Part shown: positions 55,734-64,000 of the stretch, piece by piece
How the letters are laid out: the number at the start of each line of letters is the position of its first letter
Numbering within the stretch: the first letter of the stretch is position 1
Source of the DNA: an uncultured Pelagibacteraceae bacterium
GTDB lineage: Bacteria > Pseudomonadota > Alphaproteobacteria > Pelagibacterales > Pelagibacteraceae
Assembly: GCA_902561075.1 (NCBI GenBank)
Contig: CACEOC010000001.1
Span: 85,016 to 149,015, forward strand
Direction of reading: 5' to 3'
Length of the DNA stretch: 64,000 nucleotides
Program-made: the position numbers and the translations under genes
Notes under the pieces: generated by a model
The model's database searches: none
What the model was told of the DNA's origin: nothing
Seen by the model: the letters and a program-made list of their open reading frames with translations, nothing else

Positions 55734-56826
55734 TTATATCTCCTTTGTGATAGTTTTTTTTATAAAACGGGAGCTTACAAACACTCGCCGAAACTTTTTT
55801 TCCTCTTATTTCTAAAAATATTTTTGTATTTTCTTTAGTATATGTATTATTTACATAACCCATTGCAATAGGACTTTTTACACTCGGCCCAAAAGAACCG
55901 CTAGTAATTTTTCCTATTTGATTATTATTTTCATCAAATATTTTTGTTGATTCTCGCGCTATAATTTTGCCTTCGGGTTTAATGCCAACTCTTAGTTTTG
56001 TGACACCTTCATTAATTTGTCTCTGAATTTGTTTTGACCCTGGAAAATTACTGTTGATTCGATTTTTTGAAATCGCCCATTTTAAATTTGCTTCTAATGG
56101 ACTAGTATTTTCGTCAATATCATTACCGTATAAACACAACCCAGCCTCAAGCCTTAATGTATCTCTAGCGCCAAGGCCTATAAGATTAGATCCTAAACTA
56201 ATCAATGTCTCAACAAATTTAACCACATCATTATTATTTATCGAGATTTCAAAACCATCTTCTCCTGTGTATCCCGATCTTGTTACATAAATATTATTTG
56301 AATTAAATTTAAAATCTCCACCAAACATAAATTTTAGTTTATTTACGCCTGGAATAATTTTTTCAATTAAGTTTTTAGAGTCTGGACCTTGTACAGCAAT
56401 AAGAGACAGGTCTTTACTTAATGATATTTTAAATTCTTCACCTAATTTAGATTTGATTATTTCAAAATCTTTTTCTTTACATGCAGCATTAAGGATTATC
56501 ATATATCCGTTAGAAATTTTTGTAATTATTAAATCATCATGAATTCCCGCATTCTCATTCATTAAAAATGAGTATTTACTTTGATTAACCAATAAATTTT
56601 TTAAGTCTGTTGGAAATATATCTTGAAGTTTATCTGTTAATTTATCATCACCCACAACAAATAATTGTCCCATATGTGATACATCAAATATTCCTGACTT
56701 TTCTCTTGTTAGATTATGCTCAGCAATTATACCGTCTTTGTATTGGATAGGCATTTCATAGCCAGCAAAAGATACAAATTTGGCATTAAATTTTTTGTGT
56801 AAATTATACAAAGCTGTTTTATTCAT
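55720..56826 (-). CDS. gcvT: Aminomethyltransferase, glycine cleavage T-protein
   Basis: Transfers the methylene to tetrahydrofolate and releases ammonia. 368 aa. [45 protein letters not shown] segment (seen as [14 protein letters not shown]), [20 protein letters not shown] and [21 protein letters not shown] are the family blocks. It is the first gene after the riboswitch; the ATG touches the last base of the second aptamer P1 helix. No DMGDH-type fusion is present. 14 bp overlap with gcvH. Confidence 0.96.
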   Translation of the reverse strand: MNKTALYNLHKKFNAKFVSFAGYEMPIQYKDGIIAEHNLTREKSGIFDVSHMGQLFVVGDDKLTDKLQDIFPTDLKNLLVNQSKYSFLMNENAGIHDDLIITKISNGYMIILNAACKEKDFEIIKSKLGEEFKISLSKDLSLIAVQGPDSKNLIEKIIPGVNKLKFMFGGDFKFNSNNIYVTRSGYTGEDGFEISINNNDVVKFVETLISLGSNLIGLGARDTLRLEAGLCLYGNDIDENTSPLEANLKWAISKNRINSNFPGSKQIQRQINEGVTKLRVGIKPEGKIIARESTKIFDENNNQIGKITSGSFGPSVKSPIAMGYVNNTYTKENTKIFLEIRGKKVSASVCKLPFYKKNYHKGDINVGS

Positions 56827-56985
56827 AAATATTAACTCTTACCCCCTCTGTCTATGAGCCTGAGAGATTTACTCCGTCGGCGAGAAACTTCTCTTTCCAG
56901 AGTTAATATTTACGGTCCTTTTGCCTGAGAGTTTCCGGGGTGGTTGCTCCTTCGGCGCTACATTTAAGTAGTCTCTTCCGTTGCA
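56827..56985 (-). promoter_or_regulatory. Tandem glycine riboswitch before gcvT
   Basis: Two glycine aptamers read on the minus strand. Aptamer 1 (about 56985-56912) has GCGCCGAAGGAGCAA, CCCCGGAAACTCTCAGGC and AAAAGGACCG. Aptamer 2 (about 56911-56827) has CGCCGACGGAGTAAA, CTCTCAGGC and GACAGAGGGGG. Both carry the CTCTCAGGC glycine-binding core. The P1 helix of aptamer 2 is 13 bp (56899-56911 with 56827-56839) and its 3' arm ends exactly before the gcvT ATG. A TATAAG -10 at 56994-56989 would start transcription just before aptamer 1. SAR11 is known to have glycine-activated riboswitches at gcvT and malate synthase. Confidence 0.93.
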
Positions 56986-57008
56986 AATCTTATAACATAT
57001 TCCTATTT

Positions 57009-57890
57009 TTATTCACTAACTTTATTATGTATTTCTCCTTTTTTGGTTGTTATAAATTGAAGAAAAACCGCAAATAATACAATTGATCCTCCCAAAAAAA
57101 CAATCAAAGGTGGTTGCTCGTTTATAACTATCCACGCCCAGAGAGGCCCTAGTACTGCCTCAACCAACATGATAATGCCTACCGTTGCCGATGGTGTATT
57201 TCTTGCTCCAATCGTAATTAAAATAAACCCAAACCCTAATTGAAAAAAACCTGCCAGAAATCCGAGAAATATATCATACAATGATATAGCTATTTTTCCA
57301 GCTATGACATATCCAATTACCATCGCAATAATACCGGCATATAGTTGTAAAGGCACCATATCTGTACTTGGATATTTTCTAATTATTAATATTAAAATTG
57401 CAAAGGAAATTGGCATTACAAATGCAGCTATGTTACCTGTCATTTGTCCACTTGAGAGATCTGAACCTATCATTAAAATTATTCCAGATATTGCTAAAAT
57501 TATTGAAGCTAAAGTTAATTTTGAAATTTTTTCTTTTAAAAATAAATATCCAAATATGGCTAAGAAAATTGTTTGAGTTTGAATAATGAAATTTGTATTA
57601 GCAACAGTAGTATTATACATTGCAAACACATAGCCACAGAAACCTGAAGATAAAATAATACCCCCAAATATACCTGGATATCCAGATTTTTTAAATGAAA
57701 GTAAAAAATTTTTTTTGTATGTAAATATTAAAAAAATTGTTACTACAAAGATGAAAAATAAAGATCTCCAGAATAATATTTGCCATAAATTCGCTCCTTC
57801 AAAAGATTTTACTATTAGTCCTCCGAAACTTAGGCTAATAGCTCCTAAAAAGACCAATAATGGACCGGGTAAACTAAAAATATATCTCAT
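57009..57890 (-). CDS. EamA/DMT-family transporter with the 5-oxoprolinase genes
   Basis: 293 aa, ten TMs, two EamA repeats. It begins RYIFSLPGPLLVFLGAISLS and includes GLIVKSFEGANLWQILFWRS and IIMLVEAVLGPLWAWIVINEQ. It overlaps pxpC by 4 bp (ATGA type), so it is the last gene of pxpB-pxpC-DMT. Transport of 5-oxoproline or a peptide-derived compound is plausible. It ends 24 bp before the riboswitch transcript start. Confidence 0.85.
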   Translation of the reverse strand: MRYIFSLPGPLLVFLGAISLSFGGLIVKSFEGANLWQILFWRSLFFIFVVTIFLIFTYKKNFLLSFKKSGYPGIFGGIILSSGFCGYVFAMYNTTVANTNFIIQTQTIFLAIFGYLFLKEKISKLTLASIILAISGIILMIGSDLSSGQMTGNIAAFVMPISFAILILIIRKYPSTDMVPLQLYAGIIAMVIGYVIAGKIAISLYDIFLGFLAGFFQLGFGFILITIGARNTPSATVGIIMLVEAVLGPLWAWIVINEQPPLIVFLGGSIVLFAVFLQFITTKKGEIHNKVSE

Positions 57891-58822
57891 ATTTGATCTA
57901 GAATATTTTTTGTTTCCATAGAGTAAAGTTTAAATAGTTTTTCAGCATTTGAAACGTCAATCATTTTAAACTTAATTTTTGACATTGGAGGTATTTGAAC
58001 AATTTTATCATAGTCAGCACTTATGATTACACCAATTTTTGGGTAACCACCTATTGTGCCATGATCGGAGAGCATTATTATAGGATTACCATCTGGGGGG
58101 ACTTGGATTACACCTTTAATTAAACCCTCAGATTTAATATTTTCGCTCTTTATATTATTTAATTTGTAACCATCTAATCTCATTCCCATTCTATCAGTTA
58201 AATTCGTGACCTGGTATTGACTTTCAAAAAAATATTTTTGAGAATCCTTTGAAAAATAATCAAAGTTTGTTCCTTTAATAACTCTTATGAATTCAATTTT
58301 ACTATTTGCGTATTGAACACTTTTTTTAATAATAGGTTTTAAATTTTTATTTAATTTTAAGATATCATTTTCGATAATTTTATTTCCTTTATTTGGGCCT
58401 AACCTAGATCTCAAATGAGTGGAATAACTATTCCATTTTTTTTCTATTTGAAAACCTCCTGATACTGAGAAATATCCATACATTGAATTATTTGTTGAAA
58501 TAATATCAATCTCATCGTTATTATTTAAATCAAAAGTTTTATAGCATTCGCCATTAAAAATTTTAGAGTTCTTTTTAAATGTAAAATTCACATTACCAGT
58601 CACTACGCAATTTATATTATTTTGTTTTATTTTAAGTTTTGGTCCTTGCAACGCGAATTCAATAACTGCATCGTCTCTATCATTGCCAACCAATTTATTT
58701 GTAATGAGTAAATTCCTTGTATCCATCGCTCCACTAAATGGAATTCCTAAATGATAAAAGTTCGATCTGCCCCTATCTTGAAAAGTTGTATTTAAGCCTG
58801 GTCTTATTACCTCTATACTCAT
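57887..58822 (-). CDS. pxpC: 5-oxoprolinase subunit PxpC (carboxyltransferase-like)
   Basis: 311 aa. IEVIRPGLNTTFQDRGRSNFYHLGIPFSGAMD, LIGVLRS-type segment replaced here by THLRSRLGPNKG, YQVTNLTDRMGMRLDG and MLSDHGTIGGYPKIGVI are family blocks (PxpC/KipA, allophanate hydrolase subunit 2). With PxpB and PxpA it cleaves 5-oxoproline to glutamate using ATP. It overlaps pxpB by 4 bp. Confidence 0.93.
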   Translation of the reverse strand: MSIEVIRPGLNTTFQDRGRSNFYHLGIPFSGAMDTRNLLITNKLVGNDRDDAVIEFALQGPKLKIKQNNINCVVTGNVNFTFKKNSKIFNGECYKTFDLNNNDEIDIISTNNSMYGYFSVSGGFQIEKKWNSYSTHLRSRLGPNKGNKIIENDILKLNKNLKPIIKKSVQYANSKIEFIRVIKGTNFDYFSKDSQKYFFESQYQVTNLTDRMGMRLDGYKLNNIKSENIKSEGLIKGVIQVPPDGNPIIMLSDHGTIGGYPKIGVIISADYDKIVQIPPMSKIKFKMIDVSNAEKLFKLYSMETKNILDQI

Positions 58823-59499
58823 TTTATTCCTTTTATTTTATAAAACTCATTTTTAGTAATCTCATAAAATTGAATACTATCACCCGGTTCAATTAAAATA
58901 GGATTTTCCTCTTTATTCTCATCAAATACTTTTACTGGCGTATTACCTATAATATTCCAACCACCTGGGCTCTCATATGAATAAATGTTACAAAATTGTT
59001 CTGTTATCCCTACTGAGCCTTTTGGTACTTTAACTCTAGGAGTTTCCAGTCTTTTTAACCTAATATTTTTGTTTGTATCTCCTAAAAAGGGCATTCCAGC
59101 TACAAACCCTGTCATATAGCAATAAAAATCTTTGTTTAATATATGTTGATAAATTTCTTTTATATTTAAATTTGTATTTTTTGAAACGCGATCTATATCT
59201 AAAGCAAATTCTTCATCGATACATATTGGAATTTTTTTTCTCTTTGAAGCTGTCTCGCTAATTTCATCTAGTTTTAAATTAATTATTTTTTCAACTAATT
59301 CTTTATAATTAATGACATCTAAATCAAATGTAATAATTAGCTTGTTATAAGATGGTGCTAAATTTGTTATTCCTTTTATATTTTTAGATGTCAAAGTTTT
59401 AAAATATTTTATAACTTCGTGATTAATCTCTTTGTTTACCTCAGAACCAAAATCGCAATAAATAGCAGAATCTCCAAGATTTAATATATTTTTAATCAT
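58819..59499 (-). CDS. pxpB: 5-oxoprolinase subunit PxpB
   Basis: 226 aa of the KipI / allophanate hydrolase subunit 1 family. NLGDSAIYCDFG, KRKKIPICIDEEFALDI, YCYMTGFVAGMPFLGD, RLETPRVKVPKGSVGI and ESPGGWNIIGNTP are all present. It diverges from pxpA with 25 bp between the starts, so pxpA and pxpBC share a compact control region. Confidence 0.94.
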   Translation of the reverse strand: MIKNILNLGDSAIYCDFGSEVNKEINHEVIKYFKTLTSKNIKGITNLAPSYNKLIITFDLDVINYKELVEKIINLKLDEISETASKRKKIPICIDEEFALDIDRVSKNTNLNIKEIYQHILNKDFYCYMTGFVAGMPFLGDTNKNIRLKRLETPRVKVPKGSVGITEQFCNIYSYESPGGWNIIGNTPVKVFDENKEENPILIEPGDSIQFYEITKNEFYKIKGIK

Positions 59500-59524
59500 A
59501 TCGTGTTATATTTAACATGTAGAC

Positions 59525-60298
59525 ATGGAAATTAACATCAATTGTGACTTAGGTGAAAAATCAAAGTATCACTCAAATAAAAACGATCCTGATTTATTAA
59601 ATATTGTAAATACAGCAAGTATTGCATGTGGGTATCATGCTGGAGATGAAAGTACTATGAGAGAAGTTATAAGTATATCTATTAAAAATGGAGTGAGTTT
59701 TGGAGCTCATCCGTCTTTTAAAGATCTCGAAAATTTTGGTCGAAAAAGAATGAATTTACCAGCTCTCGAAATTAAAAAAATAATAAAAGATCAATTTTAT
59801 TTACTACAAAAAATTGCAGACGAAAGTAATCAAAAAGTTACTCATATTAAACCACATGGAGCCTTAAATAATATGGCATGTGAAGACATTGAACTTTCCG
59901 ACATAATCTCTGAGACAATTAATGAAATAGATAAAGAGCTTATTTATCTTGTGCCAACTGGTTCTAAAATGGAAATTTCAGCTAACAAACATGGTTTAAA
60001 AGTAGCTTCTGAGATATTTGCAGATAGAAACTATTTGGATGATGGAAATTTGGTATCTAGAAAAGAAATTAATGCAGTAATAACTGATCCAGAGGTTGCT
60101 AAAGAGCATGTTTTGTTTATGGTTAAAAATCAGGCGTTAAGATGTCTCAGCGGAAAGCAAATACCTTGCAAAATAGACTCGATTTGCATACATGGAGATA
60201 CTTTAAGATCATTAGAAATTGCAAAAGTAATTAAAAATAATTTAGTTAATGATGGTTTTGAGTTAAAACCTTTAAATAAAATGAAAAAATTTTTATGA
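59525..60298 (+). CDS. pxpA: 5-oxoprolinase subunit PxpA (LamB/YcsF family)
   Basis: 257 aa. ININCDLGEKS at the start, TASIACGYHAGDESTM, GAHPSFKDLENFGRK, HIKPHGALNNMA and VTDPE/ CIHGDTLRSLEIAK segments are diagnostic. ATP-dependent ring opening of 5-oxoproline with PxpB and PxpC. Its last 4 bases overlap the TPR gene. Confidence 0.95.
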   Translation: MEININCDLGEKSKYHSNKNDPDLLNIVNTASIACGYHAGDESTMREVISISIKNGVSFGAHPSFKDLENFGRKRMNLPALEIKKIIKDQFYLLQKIADESNQKVTHIKPHGALNNMACEDIELSDIISETINEIDKELIYLVPTGSKMEISANKHGLKVASEIFADRNYLDDGNLVSRKEINAVITDPEVAKEHVLFMVKNQALRCLSGKQIPCKIDSICIHGDTLRSLEIAKVIKNNLVNDGFELKPLNKMKKFL

Positions 60299-60777
60299 TA
60301 AAAAAAATATTAATAACTTTATTTGTTACTCTATTTTTTGGAAATCTATCGTTTGCAGCTGGTGGAGATGGTGGTTCTACTAAAAGTAATTATGATAAAG
60401 CTGTGAAATTAATTAAATCAGCCAAAAAATATGAAGCTGACGGAAAAATTAAAAAAGCAGACAACAGGTATAAAAAAGCTTTTAAATTACTTGTAAAGTC
60501 GAATAAAGAAAAGCCAGGAAAAGCAGATACTTTAAATTACTTAGGTTTCACGTCTCGAAAATTAGGTAATTTTGAAAATGCTGAAATTTTTTATAAAAAA
60601 GGTTTAGAAATTAGCCCATATCATATAAGGATTAATCAATATATGGGTGAGCTCTATGTAACAACTAACCAAATTGATAAAGCTAAAGAGAGATTAGCGG
60701 TTTTAGACGGCTGTGATTGTAAAGAATATACATTGCTTAAAGACATTATAGATGGAAAAACAAAATCTAAATATTAA
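60295..60777 (+). CDS. Exported TPR-repeat protein
   Basis: 160 aa. Signal peptide MIKKILITLFVTLFFGNLSFA, then a Gly/Ser-rich linker (AGGDGGSTKSN) and about three tetratricopeptide repeats: YDKAVKLIKSAKKYEADGK, ADTLNYLGFTSRKLGNFENA and IRINQYMGELYVTTNQIDKA. Cys pair in GCDCKEY near 135 may form a disulfide or bind metal. It starts in a 4-bp overlap with pxpA. Partner unknown. Confidence 0.75.
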   Translation: MIKKILITLFVTLFFGNLSFAAGGDGGSTKSNYDKAVKLIKSAKKYEADGKIKKADNRYKKAFKLLVKSNKEKPGKADTLNYLGFTSRKLGNFENAEIFYKKGLEISPYHIRINQYMGELYVTTNQIDKAKERLAVLDGCDCKEYTLLKDIIDGKTKSKY

Positions 60778-60822
60778 GTGAAATATTGAAAAATTAAAAA
60801 ATTCTATTATTATTAATTTAAA

Positions 60823-61443
60823 TTGATTGAACAAGCTCTTATACTTTTACAAATAACTTTTATTGATATAATTCTAGCTGCGGACAATGCTATTATTATT
60901 GGTTTGATAGCTGCAAACTTCATTCCAAAATACAGAAAACAAATCATTTTATGGGGTGTTGCTGGAGCTTTAGTATTCAAAGTGTTGTTTGCTATATTTG
61001 CTACATATTTATATAAATATTATTTTATTAAAATTCTTGGAGGTTTAGCTTTAATTTGGATAGTTAATGATCTTCGAAAAGATCTATTAGAAATCAAAAA
61101 AGTAAAATCCCCTAAAAAAAAATCTCAGGAACCTGTATACACATCATACGTACAAAGTATTTATAAAGTATTATTCGCAGATATCACAATAAGTTTTGAT
61201 AATGTTATAGGAGTAGTCGGAGCAGCAAAGGGAAATATCGGATTTATGATATATGGTTTGGTGTTATCAGTGATATTAACTGGAGCGGGCGCAACATATT
61301 TAGCAAATTATATTCAAAAACACATTTGGATAGCATATATTGGTTTAGCATTTATTCTTTTGGTTGCTATTCAATTAATTATCGGTGGTTTAGTAGATCT
61401 GGAGATACTGCAAATTAATGAACAATTTAAGAAATACTTTTAA
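60823..61443 (+). CDS. TerC-family membrane protein (YjbE-like)
   Basis: 206 aa, seven TMs. IDIILAADNAIIIGLIA and DITISFDNVIGVVGAAKGN carry the paired Asp-Asn (DN) motifs of TerC proteins, which export Mn2+ or other metals. The Lys-rich loop (KKVKSPKKKSQE) lies in the cytoplasm between the halves. It starts at TTG 60823; an ATG is not available upstream. It ends 4 bp into the convergent panB gene. Confidence 0.85.
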   Translation: MIEQALILLQITFIDIILAADNAIIIGLIAANFIPKYRKQIILWGVAGALVFKVLFAIFATYLYKYYFIKILGGLALIWIVNDLRKDLLEIKKVKSPKKKSQEPVYTSYVQSIYKVLFADITISFDNVIGVVGAAKGNIGFMIYGLVLSVILTGAGATYLANYIQKHIWIAYIGLAFILLVAIQLIIGGLVDLEILQINEQFKKYF

Positions 61444-62216
61444 TATGAGTATTTTTTATTAGGATATTTTTTTAGCTGTACTTCTTGTTTAAATCTTTTG
61501 ACAGCATTTCCGATATTTTTCGAAATGCTCATATATTTTTTAACAAATTTAATTTTTGTATTTGTCAGACCGATAACATCATCAGTAACTAAAATTTGAC
61601 CATCACAATTAGCTGAGGAACCTATACCAATTGTTGGGATTTTTAATTCATTTGTAATTTTTTTTGCTAAAGATTTCTCTATACATTCTAAAACTATTGC
61701 AAAAACCCCTAATTGTTCAAGTAATTTAGCCTCTTTTAAAATTTTTTTTCTTTCTATTTCTGTTTTACCTTTTGATTTAAATTTTCCTCTGACTGACTGT
61801 GGCATAATACCTAAGTGTCCCAACACAGGAATATTATTGCTGACTAAATGCTTTACTATTTCTTTTATTTTAAAACCTCCCTCAAGTTTAATTGCTTCTG
61901 ATTTAGTTTTTTTTAAAACTTTTTTTACATTAAATAGTGCCAATTTTTTATTTTTATAAGTATTATAAGGCATATCAAAAACCATTAGGCTTTTATTAAC
62001 TCCCATTCTTACACTTTTTGCATGCTCTATCATTGTATCAAGTGAAATTTTTCTTGTAGTATTATAATTATATAAAACTGACGCCATTGAGTCTCCAACT
62101 AAAGTCATATCAACGTACTTATCAATTATCTGAGCAATATTTTTTGAGTAGGCAGTTAAAGAAATAATTTTTGCTCTATTTTTTTTGTTAATAATCTGCT
62201 TAATCTTTTTATTCAT
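61440..62216 (-). CDS. panB: 3-methyl-2-oxobutanoate hydroxymethyltransferase
   Basis: First step of pantothenate synthesis, adding a hydroxymethyl from methylene-THF. 258 aa. ISLTAYSKNIAQIID, LVGDSMASVLYNY (metal Asp), MVFDMPYNTY (second Asp), AIKLEGG (Glu), VLGHLGIMPQS and IPTIGIGSSANCDGQILV are conserved. It starts 2 bp after guaA and links pantothenate to one-carbon metabolism. No panC or panD is in the window. Confidence 0.95.
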   Translation of the reverse strand: MNKKIKQIINKKNRAKIISLTAYSKNIAQIIDKYVDMTLVGDSMASVLYNYNTTRKISLDTMIEHAKSVRMGVNKSLMVFDMPYNTYKNKKLALFNVKKVLKKTKSEAIKLEGGFKIKEIVKHLVSNNIPVLGHLGIMPQSVRGKFKSKGKTEIERKKILKEAKLLEQLGVFAIVLECIEKSLAKKITNELKIPTIGIGSSANCDGQILVTDDVIGLTNTKIKFVKKYMSISKNIGNAVKRFKQEVQLKKYPNKKYSY

Positions 62217-62218
62217 CT

Positions 62219-63772
62219 TTATTCAAGTTCAATGGTACTTGGCGGTTTTGATGTTACATCATAAACAACTCGATTTATACCCTTGATACTATTTACTATT
62301 TTATTAGAAACATTCTGCATAAATTCTTTTTTAAAGTTAAAATAATCTGCTGTCATACCATCCTCAGATGTAATTGCTCTTAACAAACAAATATATTCAT
62401 ATGTCCTATTATCGCCCATGACACCCACAGTTTTGACTGGCAGAAGAGCGGCATAGGCTTGCCAAATTTTGTGATAGATTTTGTATTCATGTAAACTTTT
62501 TATGAAAATATCGTCAGCTTCTTTTAAAATACTAACTTTATTTTCATCTATGGCTCCTGGGATTCTTATAGCAAGACCAGGACCAGGGAAAGGATGCCTA
62601 TTTAATATTTCATCATTTAGTTTAAGTTCTTTCCCAAGTCTTCTTACCTCATCTTTAAACAAATACTTTACTGGCTCAACCAATTTTAGTTTCATTTTTT
62701 TGGGAAGGCCTCCCACATTATGATGGGACTTTATTTTTGAGGTTTGACTTCCAGTTACTGATCTACTTTCAATTAAGTCTGGGTATAATGTTCCTTGAGC
62801 CAAAAATTTAACTTTAGAGACTTTTTTGGAGTATTTTTCAAAAATTTTTATAAATAAATTTCCAATTACTTTTCTTTTTTTTTCAGGATCATTAATTAAT
62901 TTTAATTTTTTAATAAAAATATTTTTGGCATTAATATATATAAGTTTCATTTTCAGTCTCTTTTTGAATGTTTGAATAACTTGTTTTGCCTCATTTTTTC
63001 TTAAAAGTCCTGTATTAACAAAAATACAAATTAAATTTTTGCCAATTGCTTTATGAATTATTTTAGCTACTACACTGCTGTCTACGCCACCAGATAAAGC
63101 GCATATAACTTTTGAATTGCCTACTTGTAATTTAATTTCCTCAATTATTTTATCTTTTTGTTTTTTTGGAGACCAATTTTTTTTTGCTTTGCATATGGAA
63201 AATAAAAAATTTTTTATAATTCTTATTCCATTTTTTGTATGTGTTACCTCTGGGTGGAATTGTATTCCATAAAAATGTTTTGATTTATTTTGAATGATGC
63301 AAAACTTTGAATTAGTACTCGATGCTATAGTTTCAAAACTTCGAGGTAATTTTGTAACTTGATCAGAATGACTCATCCAAACATTATTATTTCTTTTACT
63401 AAAAAAATTTTTTGTCAAAGCACTACTCTTAATTTCTTTTATTTGTGCAAGTCCAAATTCTCTATGTTTTGACTCTTTGACCCTTCCACCCAGTTCTTTT
63501 GAAATAATTTGGTGTCCAAAACAAATTCCTAGTATAGGTATTCCAAGATCTAAAATTTTTTTATCAAAACTTACTTTTTTAGTCTGATATACATTTAAAG
63601 GACCACCTGAGAGTATGAAGCCTATTATATCTTCTTTCTGCAAAATAATTTTTTTTTTATGACTTATAATTTCTGAATAAACACCTAGCTCACGAACTCT
63701 TCTAGCAATCAATTGGGTAAATTGTGAACCAAAATCAATTATAATAATTTTCTTAAGACTCACTTGAGACAT
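62219..63772 (-). CDS. guaA: GMP synthase (glutamine-hydrolysing)
   Basis: XMP to GMP. About 517 aa. Glutaminase domain: [24 protein letters not shown], nucleophile Cys in [15 protein letters not shown], His and Glu in [14 protein letters not shown] pyrophosphatase domain: [18 protein letters not shown]-terminal dimerisation part: [16 protein letters not shown] and [15 protein letters not shown]. The frame opens at TTG 63775 but the ATG at 63772 is the better start. It overlaps the upstream gene by 20 bp. Confidence 0.96.
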   Translation of the reverse strand: MSQVSLKKIIIIDFGSQFTQLIARRVRELGVYSEIISHKKKIILQKEDIIGFILSGGPLNVYQTKKVSFDKKILDLGIPILGICFGHQIISKELGGRVKESKHREFGLAQIKEIKSSALTKNFFSKRNNNVWMSHSDQVTKLPRSFETIASSTNSKFCIIQNKSKHFYGIQFHPEVTHTKNGIRIIKNFLFSICKAKKNWSPKKQKDKIIEEIKLQVGNSKVICALSGGVDSSVVAKIIHKAIGKNLICIFVNTGLLRKNEAKQVIQTFKKRLKMKLIYINAKNIFIKKLKLINDPEKKRKVIGNLFIKIFEKYSKKVSKVKFLAQGTLYPDLIESRSVTGSQTSKIKSHHNVGGLPKKMKLKLVEPVKYLFKDEVRRLGKELKLNDEILNRHPFPGPGLAIRIPGAIDENKVSILKEADDIFIKSLHEYKIYHKIWQAYAALLPVKTVGVMGDNRTYEYICLLRAITSEDGMTADYFNFKKEFMQNVSNKIVNSIKGINRVVYDVTSKPPSTIELE

Positions 63773-64000
63773 CAAAGTTTTTCAATCTTTCGTCAATTAA
63801 GACTATTTTTTCACACAAAGAAGTACATATCTTTTCAAAATTAGATTTTAATTCTTTTACTACAGAAAAATTTGATTTTTTTAATTCTATATCAATTTTC
63901 ATAAACATAGCTTCTTCATTAATGGGTTCCAAAAGTAATGCTGTATCTAAGTTTTTTTCGACTTCTTTCTCATTCTCCTCTATTTGATAAATCTTAGCTA
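63753..64000 (-). CDS. 3' end of a TPR-like protein (5' end beyond window)
   Basis: A minus-strand frame is open from the window edge to a TAA at 63755-63753. The visible 82 residues start [20 protein letters not shown] and continue with [21 protein letters not shown] and [16 protein letters not shown], charged and helical, like the last tetratricopeptide repeats of a larger protein. It overlaps the guaA start by 20 bp, so the two are co-transcribed. I do not recognise the family. Confidence 0.6.
   Translation of the reverse strand, partial: AKIYQIEENEKEVEKNLDTALLLEPINEEAMFMKIDIELKKSNFSVVKELKSNFEKICTSLCEKIVLIDERLKNFDVSSES

Noticed and set aside
1..64000. CRISPR array, insertion sequences, prophage, defence system, tRNA or rRNA genes
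   Set aside because: I found no spaced direct repeats, transposase, integrase, toxin-antitoxin or restriction gene, and no cloverleaf sequence. A tRNA scan would settle the last point.

Overview
The window looks like a piece of a small, streamlined, AT-rich alphaproteobacterial chromosome of the SAR11 / Candidatus Pelagibacter type. Reasons: very low GC, Lys/Asn/Ile-rich proteins, genes packed with 1-40 bp overlaps, no gene-free stretch above about 210 bp, alphaproteobacterial gene orders (aroQ-accB-accC; pepA / lptF-lptG-lptD-surA-pdxA-rsmA / gmk), and a tandem glycine riboswitch before gcvT as known from SAR11. I saw no tRNA, rRNA, insertion sequence, prophage or CRISPR.

Layout. 1-5.5 kb: end of RNase E, thiamine thiazole genes thiS-thiG, aroQ-accB-accC, and convergent DUF2155 and NDUFA12 genes. 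5.6-13.4 kb: an NrdJ C-terminal-like orphan, aspS, hda, a DUF2066 gene, purM-purN, ndk, pepA. 13.4-25.9 kb: outer-membrane/LPS export and housekeeping genes (lptF, lptG, lptD, surA, pdxA, rsmA, gmk), fatty-acid genes (acpP, fabG, fabD), ribosomal genes rpsF-rpsR-rplI, and dnaB. 25.9-35 kb: RND-like exporter, cvpA, purF, an HD-domain protein with a complete PhnZ/MIOX-type diiron ligand set, a DUF255 thioredoxin-fold protein, a DMT transporter and an MFS transporter.

35-45.6 kb is more metabolic: a threonine-aldolase-like enzyme, a glycine-amidinotransferase-like enzyme and a DMT transporter form a tight cassette; an IscU/SufU-like scaffold; a complete branched-chain-amino-acid type ABC transporter; an HPP membrane protein; and NAD-dependent formate dehydrogenase. 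45.6-52.5 kb: periplasmic MsrA, a DAO-type oxidase with TspO, an SDR, and a lipid-modification cassette (DUF3833, Cfa-like methyltransferase, DUF1365, FAD oxidoreductase). The FAD gene is split by one extra A in an A8 run. 52.5-64 kb: glycine cleavage genes gcvT-gcvH-gcvP under the riboswitch, a DMT transporter, 5-oxoprolinase pxpB-pxpC with divergent pxpA, a TPR protein, TerC, panB, guaA and the end of a further gene.

Common threads are one-carbon and glycine metabolism (gcvTHP, threonine aldolase, amidinotransferase, formate dehydrogenase), purine synthesis (purM, purN, purF, guaA) and uptake or export of small nitrogenous compounds. I found no clear, large, undescribed system. The best leads are the diiron HD enzyme behind purF, the amidinotransferase cassette, the HPP-formate dehydrogenase pairing, the riboswitch helix that abuts the gcvT start codon, and the lipid cassette directly behind gcvP.
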